Origin: Flavobacteriaceae bacterium
GTDB lineage: Bacteria; Bacteroidota; Bacteroidia; Flavobacteriales; Flavobacteriaceae
Assembly: GCA_030148025.1 (NCBI GenBank)
Contig: JASBUG010000041.1
Span: 62,001-126,000, forward strand
DNA length: 64,000 nucleotides
Direction: 5' to 3'
Shown: one piece after another, positions 9,557 through 18,690 of the stretch
Numbering within the stretch: the first letter of the stretch is position 1
Layout of the letters: every line of letters starts with the position of its first letter
The notes under the pieces: generated by a model
The model's input: the letters and a program-made list of their open reading frames with translations, nothing else
Database searches by the model: none
Told to the model about the DNA's origin: nothing
Program-made: the position numbers and the translations under genes

Positions 9557-9629
9557 TCTTAAACCCCTTCAAATCTTAAAATCAATCCCAACATTATAAA
9601 CGTAAGTGTATTCCGATTTTTTAATCCTA

Positions 9630-9637
9630 TAAATTTG
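9630..9637 (+). promoter_or_regulatory. Candidate -7 element upstream of the dehydratase gene (1)
   Basis: TAAATTTG matches the Bacteroidota -7 consensus TAnnTTTG at every fixed base. It lies about 265 bases before the dehydratase start and before the 11-bp hairpin. No TTG was seen at the expected -33 spacing, so this could be a chance match in AT-rich DNA. Confidence 0.3.
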
Positions 9638-9776
9638 TTATTTGTCGTATATTTTTGATGGATATTTTATAAACGTTGATATTTACCCTTATAAAGTTAT
9701 GGTACATTCTTCTATATATATTTATTGATTTAAATATAAATTTGATGTAAATTTCATATCTTTCTTAAACCCCATG

Positions 9777-9808
9777 TACTAAGATTAACACTAAACCTAA
9801 TCTTAGTA
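9777..9808 (+). promoter_or_regulatory. Perfect 11-bp inverted repeat in the dehydratase leader
   Basis: TACTAAGATTA at 9777-9787 and TAATCTTAGTA at 9798-9808 are exact reverse complements around a 10-base loop. No T-run follows, so it is not a standard intrinsic terminator for the upstream aminotransferase gene. It lies about 95 bases before the dehydratase start, downstream of a -7-like element at 9737-9744, where it could be a leader RNA hairpin or a protein-binding dyad. Confidence 0.5.
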
Positions 9809-9902
9809 ACTATTGAATTTTGATTATATAGCAAGTTGTTTTCTATTATGATGGCTCATTGTAATAGATATATTGTATAAATATAAATGCCTATTTTAAA
9901 TA

Positions 9903-11795
9903 ATGTTTAAAAATAAACTATATAACATATCTCAACGATATGCCTCCAAATGGCTGGTATTATTCTTTGATGTCTGCATAGTTATTTTTACATTCTTTTT
10001 AGCTTATCTAATTCGATTCAATTTTAGGTTTGATTTTGATGTTCGAGAATTTCTATCACAAATTCCATTTGTAGCTATTGCTTCGGCAGTTAGTTTTGTT
10101 TTTGTTGGAGCTCATAAAGGAGTAGTAAGATTTATTGGTTTTAAAGATGTTATCAATATAATTATTGGTGTCAATATTTTGGCGACCATTCTATTAGTTG
10201 AAACATTTTTAACAAGACAGTTTGACTTCTTTATTTCTTGCGACATATCAGGTTCTATAATTTATATTCACTTATTACTGAACATACTTTCTATAATCTC
10301 CTTTAAGTTTTTTATAAAAGCGAGTTATAAAACCATTATATCTAGCATCAACCCAAAAATTAATGTCCTAATTTATGGTGCTGGTAATTCAGGAAATATC
10401 ACTTACGATGTAATCACTAACGATCCTAAAAATAATATTGAGGTTATTGGTTTTATAGATGATGACGAACGAAAGATTGGCAAAAAAATCAATCTTCTTA
10501 ATGTTTACAGTGCTGATAAGATAGATGATGCATTTATACAAAAACATCAAATAGATGAAATAATTATCTCTATTCAAAGTATTAGCTATCATCGCTTACT
10601 TGAGATTTCCAGTAATTTCCTTGAAAAGTCTGTCAAAGTAAAAATTGTTCCACCTGTACAACAATGGATCGATGGTGACTTACAGGCAAGCCAAATTAAG
10701 GACATTAATATTGAAGATCTACTTGGTAGAGAACCAATTAGTTTTGAAAACCCAGTTTTAATAGATGAGTATGACAGTAAAGTGATTCTTGTTACTGGAG
10801 CAGCTGGATCTATTGGAAGTGAAATTGCTAGAAACTTATGCAATTTTAATTTTAAAAAATTGATTCTTGTAGATATTGCTGAATCTGCATTATACGAGAT
10901 ACAGCAAGAATTCATTCAAAACAACATAGAAAGATTTACAGTTATAATTGCAGACGTAAGATCTAAAGTACGAATGGATCGTATTCTTACTGACTATAAA
11001 CCAGATATTGTGTTTCATGCAGCGGCATACAAACATGTACCATTAATGGAGAACAACCCGCAGGAAGCTATACAAGTGAATGTAGGCGGCACAATAATAG
11101 TTTCAGATCTGTCAGTAAAACATGGTGTCGATAAGTTTGTCATGATCTCTACAGATAAAGCTGTTAACCCTACAAATGTTATGGGTGCAACAAAAAGAGT
11201 TGCAGAGCTTTATATAAGCTGTTTAAAGGGTAAAGGAAAAACCAAATTTATTACGACGCGTTTTGGTAATGTATTAGGATCTAATGGTTCGGTAATTCCG
11301 TTATTTAAAAAACAATTAGAGAAAGGCGGACCTTTAACCGTAACACATCGCGATATTACTAGATACTTCATGACCATACCTGAAGCTTGCTCTCTTGTTT
11401 TAGAAGCAGCAGCAATGGGTTATGGAGGTGAGATTTTTGTGTTCGATATGGGAACATCTGTTAAGATATTTGATCTAGCCATAAATATGATCAAGCTTTC
11501 TGGTTTAAAATATCCTGAAGATATTGATATAAAAATAACCGGATTAAGACCAGGAGAAAAAATCTATGAAGAGCTTTTAGCTGATGGTGAAAATACCAAG
11601 CAAACCTATCATGAAAAAATAATGATCGCTAAAAGCAAGAAAATAGACACTAAGGTTATTCAAGAGAAAATATTAGATTTATATAGCTCAAACTTAAGCT
11701 GTCAAAGTATTGAAATAGTATCTAAACTAAAAGATATAGTACCAGAATACATTTCCAACAATTCAAAATTTGAAGTATTAGACTCAAAAAAATAA
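9903..11795 (+). CDS. UDP-sugar 4,6-dehydratase, membrane-anchored (FlaA1/CapD/PglF/WbpM type)
   Basis: A 630-residue long-form dehydratase. The N-terminus has four transmembrane segments (about residues 17-145), then a first Rossmann-like region with IYGAGNSGNITYDVI and the catalytic extended SDR domain with TGAAGSIGSE near residue 298 and STDKAVNPTNVMGATKR. In this last block the usual SDR Tyr is Met (NVMGATK), the S-M-K arrangement characteristic of the long FlaA1 group that forms UDP-4-keto-6-deoxy-HexNAc. The product would feed the DegT-family aminotransferase upstream. This is the first gene after the 346-base gap and leads directly into the export genes. Confidence 0.93.
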   Translation: MFKNKLYNISQRYASKWLVLFFDVCIVIFTFFLAYLIRFNFRFDFDVREFLSQIPFVAIASAVSFVFVGAHKGVVRFIGFKDVINIIIGVNILATILLVETFLTRQFDFFISCDISGSIIYIHLLLNILSIISFKFFIKASYKTIISSINPKINVLIYGAGNSGNITYDVITNDPKNNIEVIGFIDDDERKIGKKINLLNVYSADKIDDAFIQKHQIDEIIISIQSISYHRLLEISSNFLEKSVKVKIVPPVQQWIDGDLQASQIKDINIEDLLGREPISFENPVLIDEYDSKVILVTGAAGSIGSEIARNLCNFNFKKLILVDIAESALYEIQQEFIQNNIERFTVIIADVRSKVRMDRILTDYKPDIVFHAAAYKHVPLMENNPQEAIQVNVGGTIIVSDLSVKHGVDKFVMISTDKAVNPTNVMGATKRVAELYISCLKGKGKTKFITTRFGNVLGSNGSVIPLFKKQLEKGGPLTVTHRDITRYFMTIPEACSLVLEAAAMGYGGEIFVFDMGTSVKIFDLAINMIKLSGLKYPEDIDIKITGLRPGEKIYEELLADGENTKQTYHEKIMIAKSKKIDTKVIQEKILDLYSSNLSCQSIEIVSKLKDIVPEYISNNSKFEVLDSKK

Positions 11796-11800
11796 ACATT

Positions 11801-12598
11801 ATGAAATCACTAATTAAGCCATTTAAAGTTTTAAAAGTCCTGTCGTTATTAAGCATTTTATTAATTACATCGTGTGCCTCTAGGCAGGATCTCGTTTATT
11901 TTCAGGATGAAGCCATTACATCGGCTATAGAAAATCAAAATTCAAATTTTGGATTAACATATCAGACAAATGATTTACTAACCATAAATGTAAGTTTATC
12001 AGCAACCAATCAAGATGCTACAAAACCTTATAATCTGCCTTTAATTTCTTCGGGTAGTTTAGACAATGGCGCTCAAGGCAATTTAGCTATGCAAACATAT
12101 CTAGTAGATAACCAAGGTAATATTGAATACCCAGGATTAGGACTTGTGAAAATTGGAGGTTTAACTAATCAAGAAGCTACTAAGCTACTTAAAGAGAAGT
12201 TAAGTGATTATTTAGTAAATCCTATAGTGACGATTCGTTTAACAAATTTTACGGTTAGCGTCCTTGGTGAGGTAAAAAATGCTGGAGCATATACTGTAAC
12301 AGATGAGCGTATCTCATTGGCAGAAGCTTTAGGTTTAGCTGGTGATTTAACTATTTATGGAAATAGAAAAAATGTACTCTTAATTAGAGAAGTTAATGGT
12401 GAGAAAAAATATCATAAATTTGACCTTACATCGGTTAACGTATTAAACTCTTCAAATTACTATCTAAGACAAAACGATGTAATTTATGTTGAGCCTAATA
12501 ATGCACGAGTAAGATCTGCAAGTTATAATCAAAATAATGGAATTATAATTTCTGCAGTTGGTACATTAGCAACCATTGTTGCGATCTTAATTAAGTAA
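11801..12598 (+). CDS. Polysaccharide export lipoprotein (Wza-like)
   Basis: A 265-residue protein with a lipoprotein signal (LLITSC, Cys25) followed by the polysaccharide-export domain. The block YLVDNQGNIEYPGLGLVKIGG is the Poly_export domain and VSVLGEVKNAGAYTV is a SLBB-type soluble ligand-binding repeat. A hydrophobic segment at about residues 246-264 forms the C-terminus, as in the short Bacteroidota Wza proteins. It would form the periplasmic/outer-membrane part of the export channel. It sits 5 bases after the dehydratase and 15 bases before the Wzc-like kinase, its usual partner. Confidence 0.93.
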   Translation: MKSLIKPFKVLKVLSLLSILLITSCASRQDLVYFQDEAITSAIENQNSNFGLTYQTNDLLTINVSLSATNQDATKPYNLPLISSGSLDNGAQGNLAMQTYLVDNQGNIEYPGLGLVKIGGLTNQEATKLLKEKLSDYLVNPIVTIRLTNFTVSVLGEVKNAGAYTVTDERISLAEALGLAGDLTIYGNRKNVLLIREVNGEKKYHKFDLTSVNVLNSSNYYLRQNDVIYVEPNNARVRSASYNQNNGIIISAVGTLATIVAILIK

Positions 12599-12613
12599 TT
12601 CTATACTACTTCA

Positions 12614-14935
12614 ATGAATCATCTTCAATCAAAGAACAATTCCAACTTAAGAGAACAAGTAGATAAGTATTTAACTAAATGGAAATGGTTTCTATTGAGT
12701 TTTTTAACCTTTTTCGCTTTAACTTTTTTGTATTTAAGATATGCAACAAATACCTATAAGGTTAATGCTACCATTAAAATTGCAAATAGTAAAGAACAAA
12801 ATGCTCTTAAAGAGATAGATAGAGTGAATGATTATGGTTTGTTTAAGCAAGATCATAATAGTGTTCAAGACGAAATTCAAGTTATTAGCTCGCGCTCTTT
12901 AATTACAAAAGTTGTAGAGAAACTCAATTTAAATGTACAATGCTACATACAAGGCTCTATAAAAGAGCTTGAAATTTATGAGAATCCACCTCTTACTATT
13001 AACTTTTTAGAAAACGATAGTATTCTAAAAAACGTTGACACTACTTTTACTCTAAACGTCGTATCTTCATCGCAGTTCACGCTTAAAAACAGAAATAACA
13101 ACTTTAGTTTTGGTGATAATGTAAGAATGCCGTTTGGAGACATTATCCTTACTCCAAATTTTGATCAAGAAGAAATGAAGGTAGGCAAAAACATTACTGT
13201 TAAGATATCGCCTGTAGAAAAAGTTGCTTCTTATTATAATGAAAAGATTAAAATCACAACATCTGGATTAAATTCCAGTATTATAAATCTAGAACTGGAT
13301 GAAGCGGTTACCAATAAAGGTATTGATATTCTTAATAGTTTGATTAATGAATATAACACGCTTGTTATCGGAAATAAAAATGCGGTAGTAAAAGCTACAT
13401 CCGATTTCATTAACAACAGACTACAAGATGTTTCTCAAGAACTTTCTGAAGTAGACTTAACATCAGAATCTATAAAACAAGACAATCGACTTACAGATTT
13501 AAATTCGCAATCAAGTATCTTTTTACAAACAGAAAGAAATCTAGAAAATCAAATTACTGCGACAACTACAGAAATGCAGATGATTGATTATATGACTGAC
13601 TATTTAAAAGAAAATAGTGGGAATGGTCAATTAGTACCGAGTAATGTAAATTTTCAAGACAACACTATTGCTAGTATTACGCAAAAGCATAACGATCTTG
13701 TAATGCAACGTAACAGAACCTTAGAGAATTCTACCGAAAAAAACCCCGTTGTTGTTGCTCTTGATGCACAAATAGTAAAGCTAAAGCAGAATTTAAATAG
13801 TAGTTTAGAAAGTAAACGATCATCTAACCAAATTACTCTTGATGCCTTAACCAAAGAGGAAAATAGAATTTCATCACAAATATATTCGGCACCAAAAAAA
13901 GAACGTCAAATTAGAGATATTGAAAGGCAACAAGATATTAAAGAATCGGTTTATGTTTATCTTTTAAAAAAGAGAGAGGAATCTGCTGTATCTCATGGTG
14001 TTTCTTCTCCTAATGCTATCATCATAGATGAGGCTTATGCTAGTGCTTTACCAATTTGGCCAAAAAAATCTATTCTATTTCTAGGAGCTTTTGTTTTAGG
14101 GCTACTTATTCCTTTATCGACAGTTTATATTTTAAACCTTTTAGATACGAAGGTTAGAACAAAACAAGATCTAACTAAAGAACTTGATGTTCCATACATA
14201 GGTGATGTTCCAAGGTCTAGTACCAAACAAGTTTTTATCGAGAAGTTAGATTATTCGCCAAAAGCTGAAGCTTTCAGACTTGTTAGAACCAACATAGATT
14301 TTATGTTGTCCAGTGTTACAAAAAGTAAAGGGAAAACTATTTTCGTTACTTCTACTACCAGTAAGGAAGGGAAATCGCATACATCTCTTAATTTAGCTAG
14401 ATCTCTATCATATTCTAACAAAAAAGTATTGATCATTGAAACAGATATTCGTGTGCCCAAACTTAACAAATATATGGGTGTCGCTAATGAAACAGGATTA
14501 GGGTTAACCAACTATATTATAGATAACAAAATAAATTTTGGAGATGTTATTAATAAAGTTGGAGATAATCTGGATATGATAAGTAGTGGAACTATTCCAC
14601 CAAATCCGGCTGAGTTATTAATGGATGACAAAATGGAGACCTTATTCAATGCCGTTAAAAACAAATACGATTACATTATTGTTGATACTGCAGCAGTAGG
14701 ACTTGTAACAGATACGCTTTTAATTAGCAAATTTGCCGATATGGTTATTTATGTCGTACGTGCTAATTACATAGACAAGCGTCAATTACATATTGCCAAA
14801 TCTATGTACGACGAAAAACGTCTTCCAAACATGGTAATGCTTTTAAATGGAGTTATTCAGAAAAAGGGTTATGGTTACGGTTATGGTGAAGCTCCTAAAA
14901 AGAAAGGTAAATTTTCTATATTCAAAAGAGCTTAG
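12614..14935 (+). CDS. Polysaccharide co-polymerase with C-terminal BY-kinase domain (Wzc-like)
   Basis: A 773-residue inner-membrane protein. Transmembrane segments lie near residues 21-42 and 486-508 and enclose the Wzz-type periplasmic domain with predicted coiled coils around residues 250-460. The cytoplasmic kinase has Walker A STTSKEGKSHTS (about 577-590), Walker A' LIIETDIRVPKL (about 604-616, with Glu in place of the usual first Asp) and Walker B YIIVDTAAVG (about 686). The C-terminus has a short tyrosine cluster, GYGYGYGE. The family sets chain length and drives export with Wza by cycling tyrosine phosphorylation. It overlaps the convergent FemAB-like gene by 4 bases. Confidence 0.93.
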   Translation: MNHLQSKNNSNLREQVDKYLTKWKWFLLSFLTFFALTFLYLRYATNTYKVNATIKIANSKEQNALKEIDRVNDYGLFKQDHNSVQDEIQVISSRSLITKVVEKLNLNVQCYIQGSIKELEIYENPPLTINFLENDSILKNVDTTFTLNVVSSSQFTLKNRNNNFSFGDNVRMPFGDIILTPNFDQEEMKVGKNITVKISPVEKVASYYNEKIKITTSGLNSSIINLELDEAVTNKGIDILNSLINEYNTLVIGNKNAVVKATSDFINNRLQDVSQELSEVDLTSESIKQDNRLTDLNSQSSIFLQTERNLENQITATTTEMQMIDYMTDYLKENSGNGQLVPSNVNFQDNTIASITQKHNDLVMQRNRTLENSTEKNPVVVALDAQIVKLKQNLNSSLESKRSSNQITLDALTKEENRISSQIYSAPKKERQIRDIERQQDIKESVYVYLLKKREESAVSHGVSSPNAIIIDEAYASALPIWPKKSILFLGAFVLGLLIPLSTVYILNLLDTKVRTKQDLTKELDVPYIGDVPRSSTKQVFIEKLDYSPKAEAFRLVRTNIDFMLSSVTKSKGKTIFVTSTTSKEGKSHTSLNLARSLSYSNKKVLIIETDIRVPKLNKYMGVANETGLGLTNYIIDNKINFGDVINKVGDNLDMISSGTIPPNPAELLMDDKMETLFNAVKNKYDYIIVDTAAVGLVTDTLLISKFADMVIYVVRANYIDKRQLHIAKSMYDEKRLPNMVMLLNGVIQKKGYGYGYGEAPKKKGKFSIFKRA

Positions 14936-15921
14936 CTTTTAACTCTCTTAACTTTATATAATAATTTGGTATATAAGTGATTTACATTTTTATCTCTTAA
15001 GTACTGCTTGAATTTATAGAGCCTAGTTATAATACTGGCATTACACCTAGCTTTTAAAGATTTTGGGTTATATAACACATGGCAGTAAAAATTATAAGTA
15101 TGTGTAGCCCATCTACTCTTATACCCTACTTCTCCTTTAGAGAAATCCAATATTCGCATATTGTTATTCAAACACCAATCAAACAGTTTATATATCTCGT
15201 AGTTACCTATGTTATATTTGTAATAATCTACATTGAAAGATCTTATCGCAATAGCCACAATATCATCGTATACAAAGTTTAATGACATTGCTATAGGCTC
15301 ATCATCATTATAAATAACATTAAAAGCTACTTTTTTATCTAGAATAAGCGGATACATAACCTCTTCATAAAATTCCCAAATAGGAATTACAGTATTATGT
15401 ACATTTCGTTGTTCAAACCGATTAATAATAAGATTCTTGAGTGCATTCATTTCTCTTACATAATCATCTTTAGACATCTCACCAAAATAGACCTTTTGTG
15501 AAATATTGAAATTATTTTCAATTTGGCGCACACGCCCTCTAAATCTGCTTCTGCTTTTAGAGCTAAAACTAGCTTTTAAAATATCGTCTAGACTATTAAA
15601 GCCTGACAAATCAGTATACACGCCGTTATACTGCCGAATCTTGTTAATTTTAACATTATCGGAATCTTGATTAGCATCTGGAAAATAATCAGGAACATCA
15701 AACACCAAGGCTACTTTACTTTTAATGTTCGCGCTATCGCCGTTGAGTTGGTAAGACATCCCGTTTGTGATATTCTCACCAAAGTTGACATAACAAGGTA
15801 ACTTAGAATGCTTCACAAACTTCACTCCTTTTATCAAATCAAACGAAAAAGGTTGTTTTCCATTTCCAAGATGCTTTAACCAGGCATCTTCATAAATGTT
15901 TGTTGTAAAAGGGTTGTTCAT
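14932..15921 (-). CDS. FemAB/GNAT-like protein
   Basis: A 329-residue protein with the two-domain GNAT/FemAB pattern: SRSRFRGRVRQIENNF in the middle, then YNDDEPIAMSLNFVYDD, IRSFNVDYYKYNIGNYEIYK and ILDFSKGEVGYKSRW near the end. The last block is equivalent to the GGG/FK motif of the FemAB-like protein at 6333-7346. It converges on the Wzc-like gene with a 4-base overlap and lies 15 bases downstream of proline dehydrogenase on the same strand. It may modify the polysaccharide or an amino-acyl acceptor. The substrate is unknown. Confidence 0.7.
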   Translation of the reverse strand: MNNPFTTNIYEDAWLKHLGNGKQPFSFDLIKGVKFVKHSKLPCYVNFGENITNGMSYQLNGDSANIKSKVALVFDVPDYFPDANQDSDNVKINKIRQYNGVYTDLSGFNSLDDILKASFSSKSRSRFRGRVRQIENNFNISQKVYFGEMSKDDYVREMNALKNLIINRFEQRNVHNTVIPIWEFYEEVMYPLILDKKVAFNVIYNDDEPIAMSLNFVYDDIVAIAIRSFNVDYYKYNIGNYEIYKLFDWCLNNNMRILDFSKGEVGYKSRWATHTYNFYCHVLYNPKSLKARCNASIITRLYKFKQYLRDKNVNHLYTKLLYKVKRVKS

Positions 15922-15936
15922 TTTAGATTTGAATTT

Positions 15937-17109
15937 TTAAAGCTTTCGCCTTTTTCTTTCCTGTTTTAATAAGTTTAACTCTCTATTGGTTTGTCCAGCA
16001 ACCGATGTGTTTTCTTCAGCTCTTCTTATTAAGTATGGCATTACATCTTTAACAGGTCCAAAAGGCACATATTTAGCTACGTTATAACCTAAATTAGCTA
16101 AGTTATAACTTATATGATCGCTCATTCCGTATAATTGTCCAAACCATACACGGTTGTCGTTGATGCTTATATTATGCTTTTTCATTAAGTCCATTGCAAG
16201 ATATGAACTCGTCTCATTATGCGTTCCAATAAACACCGAAATATCGTCCAGATTCTCCAAAATATATGTCAATGTTTTGTCAAAGTTCACATCACTGGCT
16301 TCTTTGTCTTTACATATAGGTGACGGATATCCTTTTTCCTCAGCTCTTTCACGCTCTTTTTCCATGTAGGCACCTCGAACTATTTTAAACCCAAGTTTAT
16401 ACCCTTCCTTCTTTGAACGCTCATGAAGTTCTTTTAAATAATCTAAGCGATCCCATCTATACAACTGTAATGTATTGTAAACAATAGGTTTTTCGGTATT
16501 GTATTTTTTCATTAAAGCTTCCAGCAAATCATCTGCTGCATCTTGCATCCAACTTTCTTCAGCATCAATCAGTATTTCTATATCATGCTTCTTCCCTAGC
16601 TCACATATTTGCTCATAACGTCTTACAATATTATCCCATTCAGCTTGTTCACTTTTCGTTAATTCTACGCCTTCACCCTTTTTCTGATAAATTTCAAAAC
16701 GCCCAAGTCCCGTAGGCTTAAAAACCGCTATTGGCATTGCTTCTTTAGTTGACGCAAACTCAACAAGCTCCATAGTTTTTTGGGCAACGGCATCAAACTG
16801 TGCCTCTTCTTCTTTGCCTTCAACAGAATAATCCAACACACACGACACTCCTTTATCAAACATTTTATCTACCACAGGTAAACAATCATCTTCACTTATA
16901 CCACCACAAAAATGATCAAATACAGTAGATCTAATTAATCCTTCTACTGGTAAATTAGCTTTTAAAGCAAAATTTGTAGCAGCAGTTCCAATTTTAACCA
17001 AAGGTTGGTGCGATATCATTTTGAATAAAAAATACGCACGTTCCAACTCCGAATCGCTCTTTAATTGAAAGGCAATTTGGGTATTATCAAAAGTTTTTGT
17101 CTCAGACAT
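15937..17109 (-). CDS. Proline dehydrogenase family protein
   Basis: A 390-residue monofunctional PRODH with the TIM-barrel signature. The block GFKIVRGAYMEKERERAEEK holds the conserved Lys and the RGAY motif, IGTHNETSSYLA is the barrel strand near the FAD, and FGQLYGMSDHISYNLA with VAKYVPFGPV is the substrate-end motif with the RR pair (LIRRAEEN) nearby. The enzyme oxidises proline to pyrroline-5-carboxylate with FAD and passes electrons to the quinone pool. It lacks the P5C dehydrogenase half of PutA. A -7 element lies 20 bases upstream of the start. The downstream FemAB-like gene is probably co-transcribed. Confidence 0.93.
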   Translation of the reverse strand: MSETKTFDNTQIAFQLKSDSELERAYFLFKMISHQPLVKIGTAATNFALKANLPVEGLIRSTVFDHFCGGISEDDCLPVVDKMFDKGVSCVLDYSVEGKEEEAQFDAVAQKTMELVEFASTKEAMPIAVFKPTGLGRFEIYQKKGEGVELTKSEQAEWDNIVRRYEQICELGKKHDIEILIDAEESWMQDAADDLLEALMKKYNTEKPIVYNTLQLYRWDRLDYLKELHERSKKEGYKLGFKIVRGAYMEKERERAEEKGYPSPICKDKEASDVNFDKTLTYILENLDDISVFIGTHNETSSYLAMDLMKKHNISINDNRVWFGQLYGMSDHISYNLANLGYNVAKYVPFGPVKDVMPYLIRRAEENTSVAGQTNRELNLLKQERKRRKL

Positions 17110-17129
17110 ATCTCTATTACATTTAATAA

Positions 17130-17137
17130 CAAAGATA
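17130..17137 (-). promoter_or_regulatory. -7 element of the proline dehydrogenase gene
   Basis: Read on the minus strand the bases are TATCTTTG, a full match to TAnnTTTG. It lies about 20 bases before the ATG at 17109, a good distance for a short leader. No TTG was found at the -33 position. Confidence 0.5.
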
Positions 17138-17206
17138 TTTATTACTAATGTACTTTTTTAATAATTTTCTACTTATTTTCACAGCAAAATATTTGCACTA
17201 TTCGTA

Positions 17207-18274
17207 ATGAAATCTATAGCGACAAAACAATACGCAATACACTTTAATTCAACTTGTTACACAGAATTAAATAAATTCATAAAAGGGTCTGGTTTTTCAA
17301 AAATTTTTGTTTTAGTAGATAGCAATACTAACACTAGCTGTTTGCCTTATTTCTTATCTCAATTAGAAACATCAAACAACATAGAGGTTATTGAAATTGA
17401 AGCAGGAGAAATTCATAAAACCATTGAAACTTGTTTAGGTGTTTGGAATGCGCTTTCAGAACTAGATGCTGACAGAAAATCACTAGTTATAAATCTAGGA
17501 GGAGGTGTTGTTACAGATTTAGGAGGTTTTGTGGCATCTACCTTTAAAAGAGGTGTGAAGTTTATAAATATCCCTACGACCCTTCTTGCAATGGTTGATG
17601 CTTCAGTAGGTGGAAAAACTGGAGTTGATTTAGGGACGTTGAAAAACCAAATAGGTGTTATCAATTTTAGTGAAATGGTATTGGTAGACACGCAGTATCT
17701 TAACACCTTACCTCAAAATGAAATGCGTTCTGGATTAGCAGAAATGCTTAAGCACGGATTGATTCAAAGTGAAGTATATTGGAACAAAATGCAAGATTTG
17801 TCTAAGTTAGACCTAAGTGACCTAGATGAATTAATTCATGAATCTATTGTTATAAAAAAGAATGTTGTAACTGTAGACCCTAATGAAAATGGATTGCGTA
17901 AAACACTAAATTACGGACATACTATAGGCCATGCTATAGAATCGTACTTCTTAAGTTCTAAACACAAAACCACTCTGCTTCATGGCGAGGCTATAGCAAT
18001 AGGAATGGTATTGGCAACCTATATTTCTTATAAACTTACTGGCTTTCCAAAGGAAAAACTGGAAACTATTAAAACTGCATTTTTAAATATCTACGGAAAA
18101 GTTGCATTTGATAATGACGATTACCAAAACATTATTGAACTCTTGAAGTACGATAAGAAGAATACACACGGCAATATTAATTTTGTGCTTTTAGAAGATA
18201 TTGGTAAAACTAAAATAGATTGCCTTGTAGATAACGACATTATTTTAGAAGCTTTTAATTACTACAATACTTAA
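17207..18274 (+). CDS. aroB: 3-dehydroquinate synthase
   Basis: A 355-residue enzyme of the shikimate pathway that converts DAHP to 3-dehydroquinate with NAD and a divalent metal. The NAD-binding block NLGGGVVTDLGGFVAST and the IPTTLLAMVDASVGGKTGVD block are clear. The metal ligands are read as Glu in LAEMLKHG and the His residues of NYGHTIGHAIE and LLHGEAIAIG. Length is normal. It is divergent from proline dehydrogenase with a gap of about 100 bases. Confidence 0.97.
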   Translation: MKSIATKQYAIHFNSTCYTELNKFIKGSGFSKIFVLVDSNTNTSCLPYFLSQLETSNNIEVIEIEAGEIHKTIETCLGVWNALSELDADRKSLVINLGGGVVTDLGGFVASTFKRGVKFINIPTTLLAMVDASVGGKTGVDLGTLKNQIGVINFSEMVLVDTQYLNTLPQNEMRSGLAEMLKHGLIQSEVYWNKMQDLSKLDLSDLDELIHESIVIKKNVVTVDPNENGLRKTLNYGHTIGHAIESYFLSSKHKTTLLHGEAIAIGMVLATYISYKLTGFPKEKLETIKTAFLNIYGKVAFDNDDYQNIIELLKYDKKNTHGNINFVLLEDIGKTKIDCLVDNDIILEAFNYYNT

Positions 18275-18332
18275 TAAAATATAAACACCACTTGCATTTT
18301 GAATTAAATTTATTCGTAAATTTATGACTGTT

Positions 18333-18360
18333 ATATAGTTAACTCAATAATTAACTATAT
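18333..18360. promoter_or_regulatory. Perfect 10-bp inverted repeat downstream of aroB
   Basis: ATATAGTTAA at 18333-18342 and TTAACTATAT at 18351-18360 are exact reverse complements around an 8-base loop. It is AT-only apart from one G/C pair per arm and no T-run follows on either strand, so it is a weak terminator candidate at best. It lies between aroB and the start of the small gene at 18415. Confidence 0.4.
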
Positions 18361-18414
18361 CTGCCTGAAGCTTGACAAAATACTTACATGTGAAACCATA
18401 TTAATAGCATACAC

Positions 18415-18690
18415 ATGAGAAGAGTGATTATTGACTATAAAAAGCTGACACCAGAGATTTTATCTCTACTTACCCAAAAGTTTCCTGATGGTTATAATGA
18501 CAAAGATATTATTGTGTTTGATGATCATCACAACCAAACTATTGAGGCTGTAGAAATAAAAACCAGCGACACTGTTTACCTTGTAAAAGTTAGTTCAAAA
18601 CTACATTATACCATGACAAACTTTGACAAAGCTCTAGACAATGTTAAGGTAAAGGATCTGGATCTTAGCAATGAAGCTATTGAGGACTAA
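18415..18690 (+). CDS. Conserved-looking small protein of unknown function
   Basis: A 91-residue soluble protein, MRRVIIDYKKLTPEILSLL at the start and an acidic C-terminus (DLDLSNEAIED). The middle (YNDKDIIVFDDHHNQTIEAVEI, then DTVYLVKVSSKLHYTM) suggests a small alpha/beta fold with alternating strands. No catalytic motif or membrane segment is visible. Codon use is like its neighbours, which supports a real gene. It ends 4 bases into the convergent DinB-like gene. I do not recognise a named family. Confidence 0.75.
   Translation: MRRVIIDYKKLTPEILSLLTQKFPDGYNDKDIIVFDDHHNQTIEAVEIKTSDTVYLVKVSSKLHYTMTNFDKALDNVKVKDLDLSNEAIED

Larger units (their letters stand above)
9557..9902 (+). other. Intergenic gap inside the polysaccharide locus
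   Basis: No credible open frame is visible in this very AT-rich stretch. It holds two TAnnTTTG-like -7 elements on the + strand (TAAATTTG at 9630-9637 and 9737-9744) and a perfect 11-bp inverted repeat at 9777-9808, all upstream of the dehydratase-export-kinase genes. The gap therefore probably contains the promoter and leader of a second transcription unit. No good -33 TTG was found at the usual distance from either -7 element. Confidence 0.5.

Noticed and set aside
9725-9744. A complete -33/-7 promoter before the dehydratase gene using TTG at 9725-9727
   Set aside because: Only 9 bases separate the TTG from the -7 element at 9737, far less than the usual 17-23.
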